A stretch of 64,000 bases of DNA from Bacillota bacterium (GTDB lineage: Bacteria; Bacillota; Clostridia; Saccharofermentanales; DTU023), in assembly GCA_023426575.1 (NCBI GenBank), contig JAFAAL010000014.1, forward strand, positions 103,690-167,689, given 5' to 3'. The translations under genes and the position numbers were made by a program. Positions 53,918-61,979 of the stretch are shown one piece after another. How positions within the stretch are numbered: the first letter of the stretch is position 1; each line of letters begins with the position of its first letter. The notes beneath the pieces were generated by a model. That model did not search any database. It saw only the letters and a list, made by a program, of their open reading frames with translations, and was not told the origin of the DNA.

Positions 53918-55198
53918 CTATGAGAAGTCCTCGTCCTGGTAGACAAACTGCCAGTCATTGATCTTGACGACATCGCCCTCACTCAGTCCCGCCTCGAGCA
54001 GGCGGTCGATAATCCCAAAGCGACGCAGGCGGCTCTGGAAGAAATAAAAGGACTCGGGATTCTCGAAGTCTGTCTGAAGGAGGAGCAGCTCGACGGCACG
54101 CCCTCGGACACGGTAGACCCCTGGCTCCTCTTCTTCAATCTGAAAGCTCTCCATCTCGCGATTTTCATAAATTTGCAGATTTGAAACTTGCAGCGGCTGA
54201 GGTGCTGGGAGCTCTCGAAGCTTCTGAAAGACCTGGTCCAACAAGTCTGACATGCCCTGCCCTGTCGCGGCTGAGATCAAGAGGGTCTCGATGCCCGCCT
54301 CTTTAAAGATCTGCCGATAGCTCTCCCTCTCTTCAGGACTGAGGGCATCGATCTTGTTGAGCGCGACAATCTCCGCTTTGGCAGTCAGTTCACTCGAATA
54401 GGCTGACAGTTCCTCACGGATCTGATGATAGTTTGCCAGAGCCTCCTCTGGCGAGCAGGAAGCGATGTCCACGAGGTGGATCAAGAGGCGACAGCGCTCG
54501 ACATGACGTAAAAACTCATGCCCGAGGCCGAGTCCGTCCGACGCACCCTCAATCAGGCCTGGAATATCGGCAAAGAGAGCCCGGTCCTCATAGTGGTCGA
54601 CCACGGCCAACTGCGGTGCCAAAGTCGTAAAGGGATAGTCCGCAATCTTCGGCTTGGCATTGGAGATGACCGAGATCAAGGTCGACTTGCCCGCATTCGG
54701 CAGGCCGAGCAGGCCGACATCAGCAATCAACTTGAGATCCAAGACGAGCTCACGGCTCTCCCCGAGGCCACCCGACTTGGAAAAGCGCGGCGCTTGACGA
54801 ACCGAGTTGGCAAAGTGGATATTGCCACGCCCTCCACGGCCGCCCTCGGCCGCGAGATATTCCTGACCGTCCTCGTAGAGATCTGCCAGGAGGAGCTCAT
54901 GCTGACTGTCCCAAATCAAGGTCCCGACGGGCACTCGAATATATAGATTTTCGGCATCCTTGCCGCTCCGCTTCGAGCCCTCGCCAGGGCGTCCCGCCTC
55001 AGCGGTAAAGTGCTTCTTAAAGCGAAAGGCCTGGAGAGAGTTGAGCGTATTGTCTGCGACGAAGATGACGCTGCCGCCGCGCCCTCCGTCACCTCCGTCG
55101 GGCCCACCCTTGGGGACGAATTTTTCTCGTCTAAAAGAGACGGCTCCATCGCCGCCGTGACCAGCCGTCACTGTGACTTTTACGCGATCAATAAACAT
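53918..55198 (-). CDS. obgE: GTPase ObgE/CgtA
   Basis: Ribosome-assembly GTPase of 426 residues. The Gly-rich Obg fold is at residues 1-158 (KGGPDGGDGGRGGSV), the G domain has GLPNAGKSTLI, DIPGLIEGA and NKID, and a C-terminal OCT domain ends the protein. AAAGGA lies 7 bases before ATG 55198. It follows rplU-prp-rpmA, the usual order, but a terminator-like hairpin stands in between. Stop is TAG. Confidence 0.97.
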   Translation of the reverse strand: MFIDRVKVTVTAGHGGDGAVSFRREKFVPKGGPDGGDGGRGGSVIFVADNTLNSLQAFRFKKHFTAEAGRPGEGSKRSGKDAENLYIRVPVGTLIWDSQHELLLADLYEDGQEYLAAEGGRGGRGNIHFANSVRQAPRFSKSGGLGESRELVLDLKLIADVGLLGLPNAGKSTLISVISNAKPKIADYPFTTLAPQLAVVDHYEDRALFADIPGLIEGASDGLGLGHEFLRHVERCRLLIHLVDIASCSPEEALANYHQIREELSAYSSELTAKAEIVALNKIDALSPEERESYRQIFKEAGIETLLISAATGQGMSDLLDQVFQKLRELPAPQPLQVSNLQIYENREMESFQIEEEEPGVYRVRGRAVELLLLQTDFENPESFYFFQSRLRRFGIIDRLLEAGLSEGDVVKINDWQFVYQDEDFS

Positions 55199-55214
55199 AG
55201 TTTCATCCTTTAAG

Positions 55215-55244
55215 AAAAAAAGCCCAAAGCGCGAGGCCTCGGGC
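55215..55244 (-). terminator. Terminator-like hairpin between rpmA and obgE
   Basis: Minus strand GCCCGAGGC / GCTTTGGGC, 9 bp with two G-U pairs and a 5-base loop, followed by seven T. Only 16 bases separate it from the obgE start, so obgE must be read through it or come from a promoter inside rpmA. Confidence 0.75.
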
Positions 55245-55266
55245 GTGTACTTCAGTCTCTTACGAC

Positions 55267-55560
55267 CTATTCCGCAATGGGATAGACGCTGACCTGGGTC
55301 TTGTCGCGACCGAGGCGCTCATAGGCGACGCGCCCATCGATCTTGGCAAAGAGGGTGTCATCCTTGCCACGGCCGACATTCAGGCCGGGATGGATCTTGG
55401 TCCCACGCTGCCGATATAAGATGTTGCCGGCGAGACAGAATTCACCGTCACCGCGCTTGGCACCGAGGCGCTTGGCCTCTGAATCACGGCCGTTACGGGT
55501 CGAACCGACGCCCTTCTTGCTGGCCAGTACTTGTAAATTAAAAGCAAACAGTTGTTTCAT
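55267..55560 (-). CDS. rpmA: 50S ribosomal protein L27 with cleavable N-terminus
   Basis: L27 (97 residues), whose N-terminus reaches the peptidyl-transferase centre. The mature start [20 protein letters not shown] is preceded by 13 extra residues, [12 protein letters not shown] plus the junction, the type of leader that Bacillota remove with the protease Prp. The usual cleavage sequence is NLQFF before Ala; here it is NLQVL. ATG overlaps the prp stop as ATGA. Confidence 0.95.
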   Translation of the reverse strand: MKQLFAFNLQVLASKKGVGSTRNGRDSEAKRLGAKRGDGEFCLAGNILYRQRGTKIHPGLNVGRGKDDTLFAKIDGRVAYERLGRDKTQVSVYPIAE

Positions 55561-55913
55561 TGTGGTCCTCCTTCTCCCGCTTCATCTCTGTAGCTCAGAT
55601 GGTCGGGATAGGCCTCTGCGGCCATTTTGACGCCAATCAGGCATTGACTAATTATCAGATGACAATCTTCACGCGCTCTCTGCAACGCTTTGTCGGTGTC
55701 GACACTGAGAGTAATCGTCCCCGCCTCATCATCAATCTCGTAGCTGAATGGCAGGTCTAAGATCTCGTGCACGGCCATGATGGCCGTCTGTCCCAATGTG
55801 CTCATTGCTGCGCAGAGTGGATCGGATCCGTGCGCCGCGAGCTCAGCATGTCCCTGGAATGAGAATCCCCTGAGGAGTCCTGAGCTGTCCCGAGTGAAGC
55901 GAGCGTCGATCAC
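55557..55913 (-). CDS. prp: Ribosomal-processing cysteine protease Prp
   Basis: Small cysteine protease (118 residues) that removes the N-terminal leader of L27, an essential step where it occurs. The catalytic His lies in [11 protein letters not shown] and the Cys in [11 protein letters not shown]. Encoded between rplU and rpmA, overlapping both by 1 and 4 bases, the standard arrangement. Confidence 0.93.
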   Translation of the reverse strand: MIDARFTRDSSGLLRGFSFQGHAELAAHGSDPLCAAMSTLGQTAIMAVHEILDLPFSYEIDDEAGTITLSVDTDKALQRAREDCHLIISQCLIGVKMAAEAYPDHLSYRDEAGEGGPQ

Positions 55914-56224
55914 TAGACGTTGAGCGCTGTGACCTTGAGCTTGGTGTAGGGCTGTCTGTGGCCCTTCTTCTTGCGGTAGTTCTTCTTCGCCTTATACTTG
56001 AAGACCGTGATCTTCTTGCCGCGGCCCTGTTTCAAGACTTCACACTCCACTGAGCTCCCCTCGACGTAGGGACTGCCAAGTCTCAGCTGCTCGCCGTTGC
56101 CAACGGCCAGAATCTTATCGAGCTTGACCTTGTCTCCTGCCTCTGCAGCGAGCTTCTCGACGAAGAACTCGTCACCTTCACTGACGCGGTACTGTTTACC
56201 GCCTGTTTCCACAATTGCGTACAT
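55913..56224 (-). CDS. rplU: 50S ribosomal protein L21
   Basis: L21 (103 residues), binds 23S r[23 protein letters not shown] and the ending [16 protein letters not shown] are typical. ATG 56224 has AGGAGG 6 bases upstream; the open frame before it is the untranslated leader. Confidence 0.97.
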   Translation of the reverse strand: MYAIVETGGKQYRVSEGDEFFVEKLAAEAGDKVKLDKILAVGNGEQLRLGSPYVEGSSVECEVLKQGRGKKITVFKYKAKKNYRKKKGHRQPYTKLKVTALNV

Positions 56225-56305
56225 TGCGTTCCTCCTGTATTCAGTCTCGCCCGCGGCGGTGGTCACTAGGACTCTTGCTAACCGAGGCGGAGCGGTCGCA
56301 AAGCG

Positions 56306-56335
56306 CAGAATAGCATATATAATAGAGAAGAGTCA
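56306..56335 (-). promoter_or_regulatory. Promoter of rplU-prp-rpmA
   Basis: Minus strand TTGACT (56330-56335), 18 bases, TATTCT (56306-56311) with an extended TG motif. The leader of about 75 bases may hold an L21-type leader structure, which I could not verify by eye. Confidence 0.65.
56317..56322 (+). promoter_or_regulatory. Putative -10 box of murC
   Basis: Perfect TATAAT, 31 bases before the murC start, lying within the spacer of the opposing rplU promoter. The -35 region (GTCGCA) is poor. Confidence 0.5.
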
Positions 56336-56353
56336 AGCAAGAGGAGGGAATCT

Positions 56354-57916
56354 ATGCAATACCCAGAACTCGGCCCTGATTTCCATCAGGCGGAATTGAT
56401 AGAGACGATTGATGCTGCGGCAGAGGCCCTGCTCCTGTCTCCTGGCAGGCGCGCTTATTTTATCGGCATTGCAGGAATCTCCATGTTGGGCCTGGCCGAG
56501 ATTGCAGCACGCCGCGGACTGATTGTCGCAGGCTCTGATCCGGCCGCGCACTGCGACGACCCCCGCTGGCAGGCCTTGGGCATCGAGGTCAAGACCCGTC
56601 AGGAGAGTCAAAATATCGATGACTTTGCCCCGGACTTTGTCGTCTATACGGCAGCAATTCCAGCGCAGAACCCCGAGCTCCAGAGGGCCCGGGAACTGGG
56701 TCTCCCCTGTCTGGTCCGCGCCGCCTTCCTCGGACTGATCAACCGCCAGTATCAACGCGTCTTCAATATCGCAGGGACCAATGGCAAGACGACGACCACC
56801 GCCCTGACCGCCAAGCTCCTGATCGCCGCTGGCTTCGATCCCACGGTCCACCTCGGTGCAGAATTCTCCGATTTTGGCGGGACGGTACGCCTCGGAGCCC
56901 AAAATGAGATCATGGTCTCAGAGGCCTGCGAGTTCTCAGGTTCTTTCCTGGCCTTTCGCTCGACGGACGCCGTCATCTTGAACATCGCACACGACCATGT
57001 CGACATCTTCCCCGAGTTAAAAGACGTCTATCACATCTTCCTGCGCTTTGCGCTCAATCTCGAGCCAGGCGGCAGCCTCTATCTGCCGACCTTTGCCCCT
57101 GAGATCTATCCCTTCTGCCAGGAGCTCCTCCGGCTTGAGCCCGATTATTTCAGCACACATCAGCTCTGTCTCTATGGCTACGCCCCCGATTGTGCCCCGC
57201 AGCCCGCCGAGAGCCAGCGGATCAGAGAACTGCTCGCCCCCTATGCCAAGAGTGAGCTCCAAGTTGAGGCCCTGCAATGGCAGGGGGCTTTTGCCTCGGG
57301 GATTCTCTGCAATGAGACAGAGAGAGCCCCCTTCCAAATTGCAATTCCAGGTCAGTTCAACCTCGAAAACGCTCTGGCGGCCACGGCTCTAGCTCTCGGG
57401 GCCGGCGCCTCTCTCGAGCTGGTGGCGGCTGCGCTCCCGAGCTTCACCGGTGCCGAGGGCCGCTTCACCTACTGTGGCGACTACCGCGGGGCGAGGATCA
57501 TCGCCGACTACGCCCATCACGCCGACTCGCTCAAGCTGACCATCGAGACCGCTCTCAAGATGCCCCATCGCAGGCTCCATGTCTATTTTCAACCGATCAC
57601 CTATTCCCGGGCAAAGGCCAACCGCCAGGGCTTCTTTGAGGCTCTTGCCATGGTTGACTTTGGCAATATGATCGAGGTCTACGACAATCGCGAGGCCGAT
57701 CATGACTTCAGCACTGAGAGCATCGTCAGAGAACTGCGGGCCGCAGGGCGGGAGGCCTCTTACTTCCCAAATCTCGAAGAGGCCGAGGCCCACGCTCGTC
57801 AGGTCATAGAAGCGGGCGACCTCGCGCTCTTCATCGGGGCCAGCATTCGCGAGGTGGCCGATCGCCTGGCGGGCCGCAAGAGCCATCAGGAGCATGGAAA
57901 GCTGAAGGCAGACTAA
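56354..57916 (+). CDS. murC: UDP-N-acetylmuramate-L-alanine ligase (variant)
   Basis: Cytoplasmic Mur ligase of 520 residues that adds L-Ala to UDP-MurNAc. Three domains are visible: Rossmann-like N-terminus (YFIGIAGISMLGLAEI), central ATPase with AGTNGKTTTTALTAK, and C-terminal domain with DYAHHADSLKLTI and FQPITYSRAKANRQG. The overall pattern is that of clostridial MurC, but the P-loop has Asn where MurC normally has His (GTHGKTTTT). GGAGGG precedes ATG 56354. Single gene, not in a dcw cluster. Confidence 0.85.
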   Translation: MQYPELGPDFHQAELIETIDAAAEALLLSPGRRAYFIGIAGISMLGLAEIAARRGLIVAGSDPAAHCDDPRWQALGIEVKTRQESQNIDDFAPDFVVYTAAIPAQNPELQRARELGLPCLVRAAFLGLINRQYQRVFNIAGTNGKTTTTALTAKLLIAAGFDPTVHLGAEFSDFGGTVRLGAQNEIMVSEACEFSGSFLAFRSTDAVILNIAHDHVDIFPELKDVYHIFLRFALNLEPGGSLYLPTFAPEIYPFCQELLRLEPDYFSTHQLCLYGYAPDCAPQPAESQRIRELLAPYAKSELQVEALQWQGAFASGILCNETERAPFQIAIPGQFNLENALAATALALGAGASLELVAAALPSFTGAEGRFTYCGDYRGARIIADYAHHADSLKLTIETALKMPHRRLHVYFQPITYSRAKANRQGFFEALAMVDFGNMIEVYDNREADHDFSTESIVRELRAAGREASYFPNLEEAEAHARQVIEAGDLALFIGASIREVADRLAGRKSHQEHGKLKAD

Positions 57917-57938
57917 GCATTCACGATCTCTCATTTAC

Positions 57939-57967
57939 TTGCAGGCCCAGAGGGCAGCTGATAAAAT
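57939..57967 (+). promoter_or_regulatory. Candidate promoter of the liv operon
   Basis: TTGCAG (57939-57944), 17 bases, TAAAAT (57962-57967). It predicts a leader of about 95 bases before livJ. Confidence 0.5.
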
Positions 57968-57981
57968 AGTGGCATTATTGC

Positions 57982-58065
57982 ACCTACTGAAACAGCATCT
58001 TTGGCTGTTATCTCATCTTCGATAGTGGCCGATGCAAGACGCTGCGGTGGCTGGCATAAGTAGGT
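57982..58065 (+). promoter_or_regulatory. Structured leader of livJ with possible ribosome-site sequestration
   Basis: ACCTACT (57982-57988) can pair with AGTAGGT (58059-58065), which includes the livJ ribosome binding site. Inside, AACAGC / GCTGTT (57991-58009) forms a hairpin. The whole resembles a closed multibranch RNA, but I could not match it to a known riboswitch class. Confidence 0.4.
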
Positions 58066-58069
58066 CATT

Positions 58070-59227
58070 ATGCGCAAGTTTCTAACCGTATTTCTCGCCC
58101 TGTCCCTCGCCTTACTCCCCTTCCTCGTGACGAGCTGTCAGAAAGAAGAGGGCAAGACATCTGACGATGTCATCTAGATCGGCGTCTTCGAGCCCTTTAC
58201 GGGAGCGAGTGCCCAGGGGGGCGAGATGACGTACGAGGGCATCGAGATTGCCCACGAGCAGGTTCCCGAGGTCCTCGGCAAGAAGATCGAAAATATTAAG
58301 GTTGACAATAAGTCAGACCCAGCTGAGGCCGCCAATGCCGCGCAGCGCCTCGTCGAGCGCGACAAGGTCAACGTCATCATCGGCAGCTATGGCTCATCGC
58401 TCTCGATGGCTGCAGGTGAAATTGTCCAAGGGGCCAAGATTCCGGCCGTCGGCTGCTCACCGACGAATCCCGCGGTCACCCTCAACAACGACTTTTACTT
58501 CCGCGTCTGTTTCATCGACCCCTTCCAGGGCACTGTCATGGCCAACTACGCCATCAATGAGCTCGGGGCCAAGACGGCCGCCGTCCTCAAAGATGTACAG
58601 CAGGACTACTCTGTGGGCCTGATCAAGTTCTTCATGGATGCCTTCCGTGCCAAGAATGGCCAGGACGCCATCGTGGCGGAAGCCTCTTACAAGACGGGAG
58701 ACACAGACTTTAGCTCACAGCTCAACAATATCAAGCAGAAGAATCCCGACGTCATCTTTGCGCCAGGCAACTACGGCGAAGGCGCCCTGATTGCCAAGCA
58801 GGCCCGCGACCTCGGTCTCGACATTCCCATCCTCGGTGGAGATACCTGGGAAGCCGAGGAATTCATCAAGATCGGCGGCGAGGCCGTCCAGAAAAACATC
58901 TTCTTCTCCTCCCACTTCTCCGCAGAGAAGCCGATCAATGAGGAGTCCGACAAGTATCTGAAGCTCTACAAAGAGAAGTATGGCCGCGACTCCAACGGTT
59001 TTGCCGCCCTGGGCTATGACGCCTACATGGTGGTCATCGATGCCATCAAGCGGGCCAATTCCGCAGATCCGGTCGCCATTCGTGATGCACTGGCCCAGAC
59101 CAAGAACTACGTCGGTGCCACGGGGATCATCACCCTGGACGAAAATGGCGATGCCGTAAAATCGGCAGTCATCAATACGGTCGACGGCGACCACTTCAAG
59201 TTCCTGACAGCCGTCGATCCCGAGTAG
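58070..59227 (+). pseudogene. livJ: Branched-chain amino-acid binding lipoprotein, interrupted by in-frame TAG
   Basis: A 386-codon frame that encodes a LivJ-type binding protein except for TAG at codon 36 (58175-58177). Codons 1-35 give a lipoprotein signal ending FLVTSC (Cys23) and a short linker; codons 37 onward read IGVFEPFTGASAQGGEMTY, the start of the mature ligand-binding domain, and continue without any other stop to the natural end. Related proteins usually have Lys here (IKIGV), so one base change AAG to TAG explains it. The next in-frame ATG is at 58226 and would lack the signal. All four downstream transporter genes are intact. It may be a sequencing error, a recent mutation or a suppressed stop. 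Confidence 0.85.
58175..58177 (+). other. In-frame amber codon in livJ
   Basis: TAG between codons ATC and ATC, in frame with both the signal peptide upstream and the binding domain downstream. TAG also ends this same gene (59225-59227), livF, mglB, mglA, rplR and obgE, so it is a normal stop in this genome. Confidence 0.95.
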
Positions 59228-59237
59228 CAGAGAGTGT

Positions 59238-59272
59238 GAGCGGCAGGCGCGGGGCGCTTGCCGCTCTCTTTT
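59238..59272 (+). terminator. Intercistronic terminator-like hairpin between livJ and livH
   Basis: GAGCGGCA / TGCCGCTC plus an inner GCGC / GCGC, a 13 bp stem with one wobble and a GGG loop, followed by TCTTTT. It occupies most of the 56-base gap before livH, like the hairpin after mglB. Confidence 0.8.
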
Positions 59273-59283
59273 GAGGAGTTCCT

Positions 59284-60171
59284 ATGTCGTTTTTTGCGCA
59301 ACACCTGATCAATGGTCTGGCCCTCGGCAGTCTCTACGCACTGATTGCCATCGGCTATACCATGGTCTATGGCATCCTGCGTCTTATCAATTTCGCTCAC
59401 GGCGATATCATGATGCTCGGTGCCTATTTCGTCTATTACGGCGTCATGCTGACGCCCCTGCCCTGGGCAGTGGTCGCCCTGATCGCCGTCATCCTGACGG
59501 GCTTCTTTGGCGTCATTCTCGAGCGCTTGGCCTATGCCCCGCTCCGCAATTCCCCCCGCATCAATGTTTTGATCTCGGCGATTGGCGCCTCATTTCTCAT
59601 CGAGAACCTCGCCATCTTGATCTTTGGCGGCAGGCCCCGCGCCTTCCCAGTCCCAGAGCTGATGTCGCGCGTCATTCGCCTCGGCAATGTCTCGGTCAGC
59701 GTCGTGCAGCTGCTCATTCCCATAGTCGCCATCATTCTCCTGAGTCTTCTCTCCTATATCATCATGAAGACGAAGATTGGCATGGCGATGCGAGCTCTGG
59801 CCACAGACTATGACGCGGCGGCCCTGATGGGGATCAACATCAACCGCGTCATCTCCTACACCTTCTTCATCGGTTCCTTCCTCGCGGCTGTCGGTGGCAT
59901 ACTCTACGGCTGTCGCTACCCCAACCTCATGCCACTCATGGGCATGATGCCTGGAATCAAGTGCTTCATTGCCGCTGTTATCGGCGGTATTGGCAATTTG
60001 ACGGGGGCAGCTGTCGGTGGACTGATTCTCGGCATGAGTGAGATATTGATCGTGGGGCTTTTGCCAAGTCTCAATGACTATCGAGATGGCTTCGCCTTTG
60101 TCATCTTGATCCTCATTCTCTTGATCAAGCCGACCGGCATCTTCGGCACAACGGCAAAGGAGAAGGTCTAA
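59284..60171 (+). CDS. livH: Branched-chain amino-acid ABC permease LivH
   Basis: Membrane subunit of 295 residues with about eight helices. It starts MSFFAQHLINGLALGSLYAL, contains INFAHGDIMMLGAYF near residue 38 and GIGNLTGAAVGGLILG in the ATPase-contacting part. GAGGAG lies 5 bases before ATG. Substrate class (branched-chain amino acids, possibly other amino acids) is inferred from family. Confidence 0.93.
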   Translation: MSFFAQHLINGLALGSLYALIAIGYTMVYGILRLINFAHGDIMMLGAYFVYYGVMLTPLPWAVVALIAVILTGFFGVILERLAYAPLRNSPRINVLISAIGASFLIENLAILIFGGRPRAFPVPELMSRVIRLGNVSVSVVQLLIPIVAIILLSLLSYIIMKTKIGMAMRALATDYDAAALMGININRVISYTFFIGSFLAAVGGILYGCRYPNLMPLMGMMPGIKCFIAAVIGGIGNLTGAAVGGLILGMSEILIVGLLPSLNDYRDGFAFVILILILLIKPTGIFGTTAKEKV

Positions 60172-60172
60172 G

Positions 60173-61219
60173 ATGAAAGAGAAAATAAAATTCAAGGGCA
60201 GTCAACGAGAGCTGATCCTCCTCACCGTCTTTGCGATCGTGCTCCTCATCATGCGCTTTATCGGACTCGATAGCTACGTCAATCATATCGCCAACCTCGG
60301 CTTGATCTTCGTCGTCCTCGCCCTCTCGCTCAACCTGATCAATGGCTTCACAGGGCTGTTTTCACTCGGGCATGCCGGCTTCATGGCCGTCGGAGCCTAT
60401 GCCGTGGCCTGTCTCACGATGTCACAGGACGCCAAGGAGAAGTACTATCTCATCGAGCCCGCCTACCCCTGGCTCAAGGCCATCACCCTCCCCTATCTGC
60501 CCGCTCTCCTGATTGCTGGGCTCTTGACGGCTGGGCTCGGCCTCTTGATCGCCCTCCCAGTGCTGAGGCTGAATGACGACTACCTGGCCATCGCAAGCCT
60601 CGGCTTCGCCGAGATCATCCTGGTCTTTGTCCGGACGCAGGTTCGGGTGACCAATGGGGCGCTGGGTCTCAAGGGGATTCCACAACATAAGGACCTCCTC
60701 TTGACGGGGGCCATTGCGCTCGCGGTCATCATCTTCATGATTCTCTTGACGCGCTCGAGCTACGGGCGGGCGCTCATGGCCATTCGTGATGATGAGATCG
60801 CCGCGGCGGCCATGGGCATCAATGTCTATCGGCACAAGGTCATCTCCTTTACCATCTCGAGCTTTTTAGCCGGGATCGGCGGAGGAATGCTCGCCGCCCT
60901 CGTCGGCACCATCAGCCCCGTCCAATTCCAATTTGTCACGACCTTTAACATTTTGCTCATCGTCGTCATCGGGGGAATGGGGAAGATCTGGGGCAATGTC
61001 CTGGCGGCGCTCATCGTCACCTCGCTGCTCGAGTACTTGAGAATTCTCGACGAGCCGATGGACTTCCTCTTTATCCATAGCGATGGACTCCCGGGGCTAC
61101 GCATGGTCGTCTTTGCCCTCTTCCTCATGATTTTCATTATCTTCCGCCGCGATAAGAAACGCTCGCGCCGGAGTCGAAATGCGTTTAAGGAGGAGCGCGA
61201 TCATGCTCAAGCTCAGTAA
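60173..61219 (+). CDS. livM: Branched-chain amino-acid ABC permease LivM
   Basis: Second membrane subunit, 348 residues. LNLINGFTGLFSLGHAGFMA and the RAIRDDEIAAAAMGIN-type cytoplasmic loop (here LMAIRDDEIAAAAMGINVYR) are diagnostic. It begins one base after livH and ends with a basic tail (RRDKKRSRRSR) that overlaps livG by 17 bases. Confidence 0.93.
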   Translation: MKEKIKFKGSQRELILLTVFAIVLLIMRFIGLDSYVNHIANLGLIFVVLALSLNLINGFTGLFSLGHAGFMAVGAYAVACLTMSQDAKEKYYLIEPAYPWLKAITLPYLPALLIAGLLTAGLGLLIALPVLRLNDDYLAIASLGFAEIILVFVRTQVRVTNGALGLKGIPQHKDLLLTGAIALAVIIFMILLTRSSYGRALMAIRDDEIAAAAMGINVYRHKVISFTISSFLAGIGGGMLAALVGTISPVQFQFVTTFNILLIVVIGGMGKIWGNVLAALIVTSLLEYLRILDEPMDFLFIHSDGLPGLRMVVFALFLMIFIIFRRDKKRSRRSRNAFKEERDHAQAQ

Positions 61220-61979
61220 TTTAAAGATGCAATTTGGCGGCGTGGTCGCCGTTGACAAGCTGGACCTCGTCGTCCATGAGGGCGAGATTGTCGGTCTGAT
61301 CGGGCCCAATGGAGCGGGCAAGACGACGGTCTTTAACATGGTGACGGGCGTCTACCTGCCGACCGAGGGCCAGATGACGCTGGAGACTAAAGAAGGAGAG
61401 CTCTGCTTAAACGGCCGACGCGCCGATCAGATCTGTCGCGATGGAATCTGCCGCACCTTCCAAAACATCCGCCTCTATAAGAGCATGACGGTCTTTGACA
61501 ATGTCTTGCTCGGTCGTCATCAAAAACAAAAATCAGGATGGCTGAGAGCGATCTTTCGGATCCCGCCCTACCTAGAGAGCGAACGGGCAGATCGTAAAAT
61601 AAGCGAGAATCTGCTTCGCAAGCTAGATCTCTGGGAACAGCGCGATGACATTGCCAGCAGTCTGCCTTACGGCAAGCAGCGTCGCTTGGAAATCGCCAGA
61701 GCGCTGGCCACGGAGCCGCGACTGCTCCTGCTCGACGAGCCGGCCGCCGGGATGAATCCACAGGAGACGCAAGATCTCATGGCTTTTATCCGTAAGATTC
61801 GGGAGGAGTATCAGCTGACAATCCTCCTGATTGAACATCACATGGACGTCGTCATGGGCATCTGCGACCGCATCTACGTCCTCGACCATGGCATCCTCAT
61901 CGCCGAGGGGACGGCGGACGAGATCCAGAACAATCAACGGGTCATCGAGGCCTATTTGGGGGTGGCTGAGTCATGCTAA
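61203..61979 (+). CDS. livG: Branched-chain amino-acid ABC ATPase LivG
   Basis: ATPase of 258 residues. Walker A GPNGAGKTT, Walker B LLLLDEPAAGMNP with the Gly-Met-Asn typical of LivG, and H-loop IEHHMDVVM; the signature reads LPYGKQRRLEIARAL. ATG 61203 follows AAGGAGG by about 9 bases; the frame is open 24 bases further upstream within livM. Confidence 0.94.
   Translation: MLKLSNLKMQFGGVVAVDKLDLVVHEGEIVGLIGPNGAGKTTVFNMVTGVYLPTEGQMTLETKEGELCLNGRRADQICRDGICRTFQNIRLYKSMTVFDNVLLGRHQKQKSGWLRAIFRIPPYLESERADRKISENLLRKLDLWEQRDDIASSLPYGKQRRLEIARALATEPRLLLLDEPAAGMNPQETQDLMAFIRKIREEYQLTILLIEHHMDVVMGICDRIYVLDHGILIAEGTADEIQNNQRVIEAYLGVAESC

Noticed and set aside
57968..58069. Known riboswitch (c-di-GMP, glycine, TPP, fluoride, glutamine) upstream of livJ
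   Set aside because: None of the conserved core sequences of these classes is present; only the simple pairings are visible.
58226..59227. Treating the livJ region as an ordinary shorter gene starting at ATG 58226
   Set aside because: It would lack a signal peptide and the first strand of the binding domain, and no ribosome binding site precedes it; the upstream lipoprotein signal is in the same frame.
58070..59227. Genome-wide reassignment of TAG to an amino acid
   Set aside because: mglB, mglA, rplR, obgE, livF and livJ itself end at TAG in the expected places.
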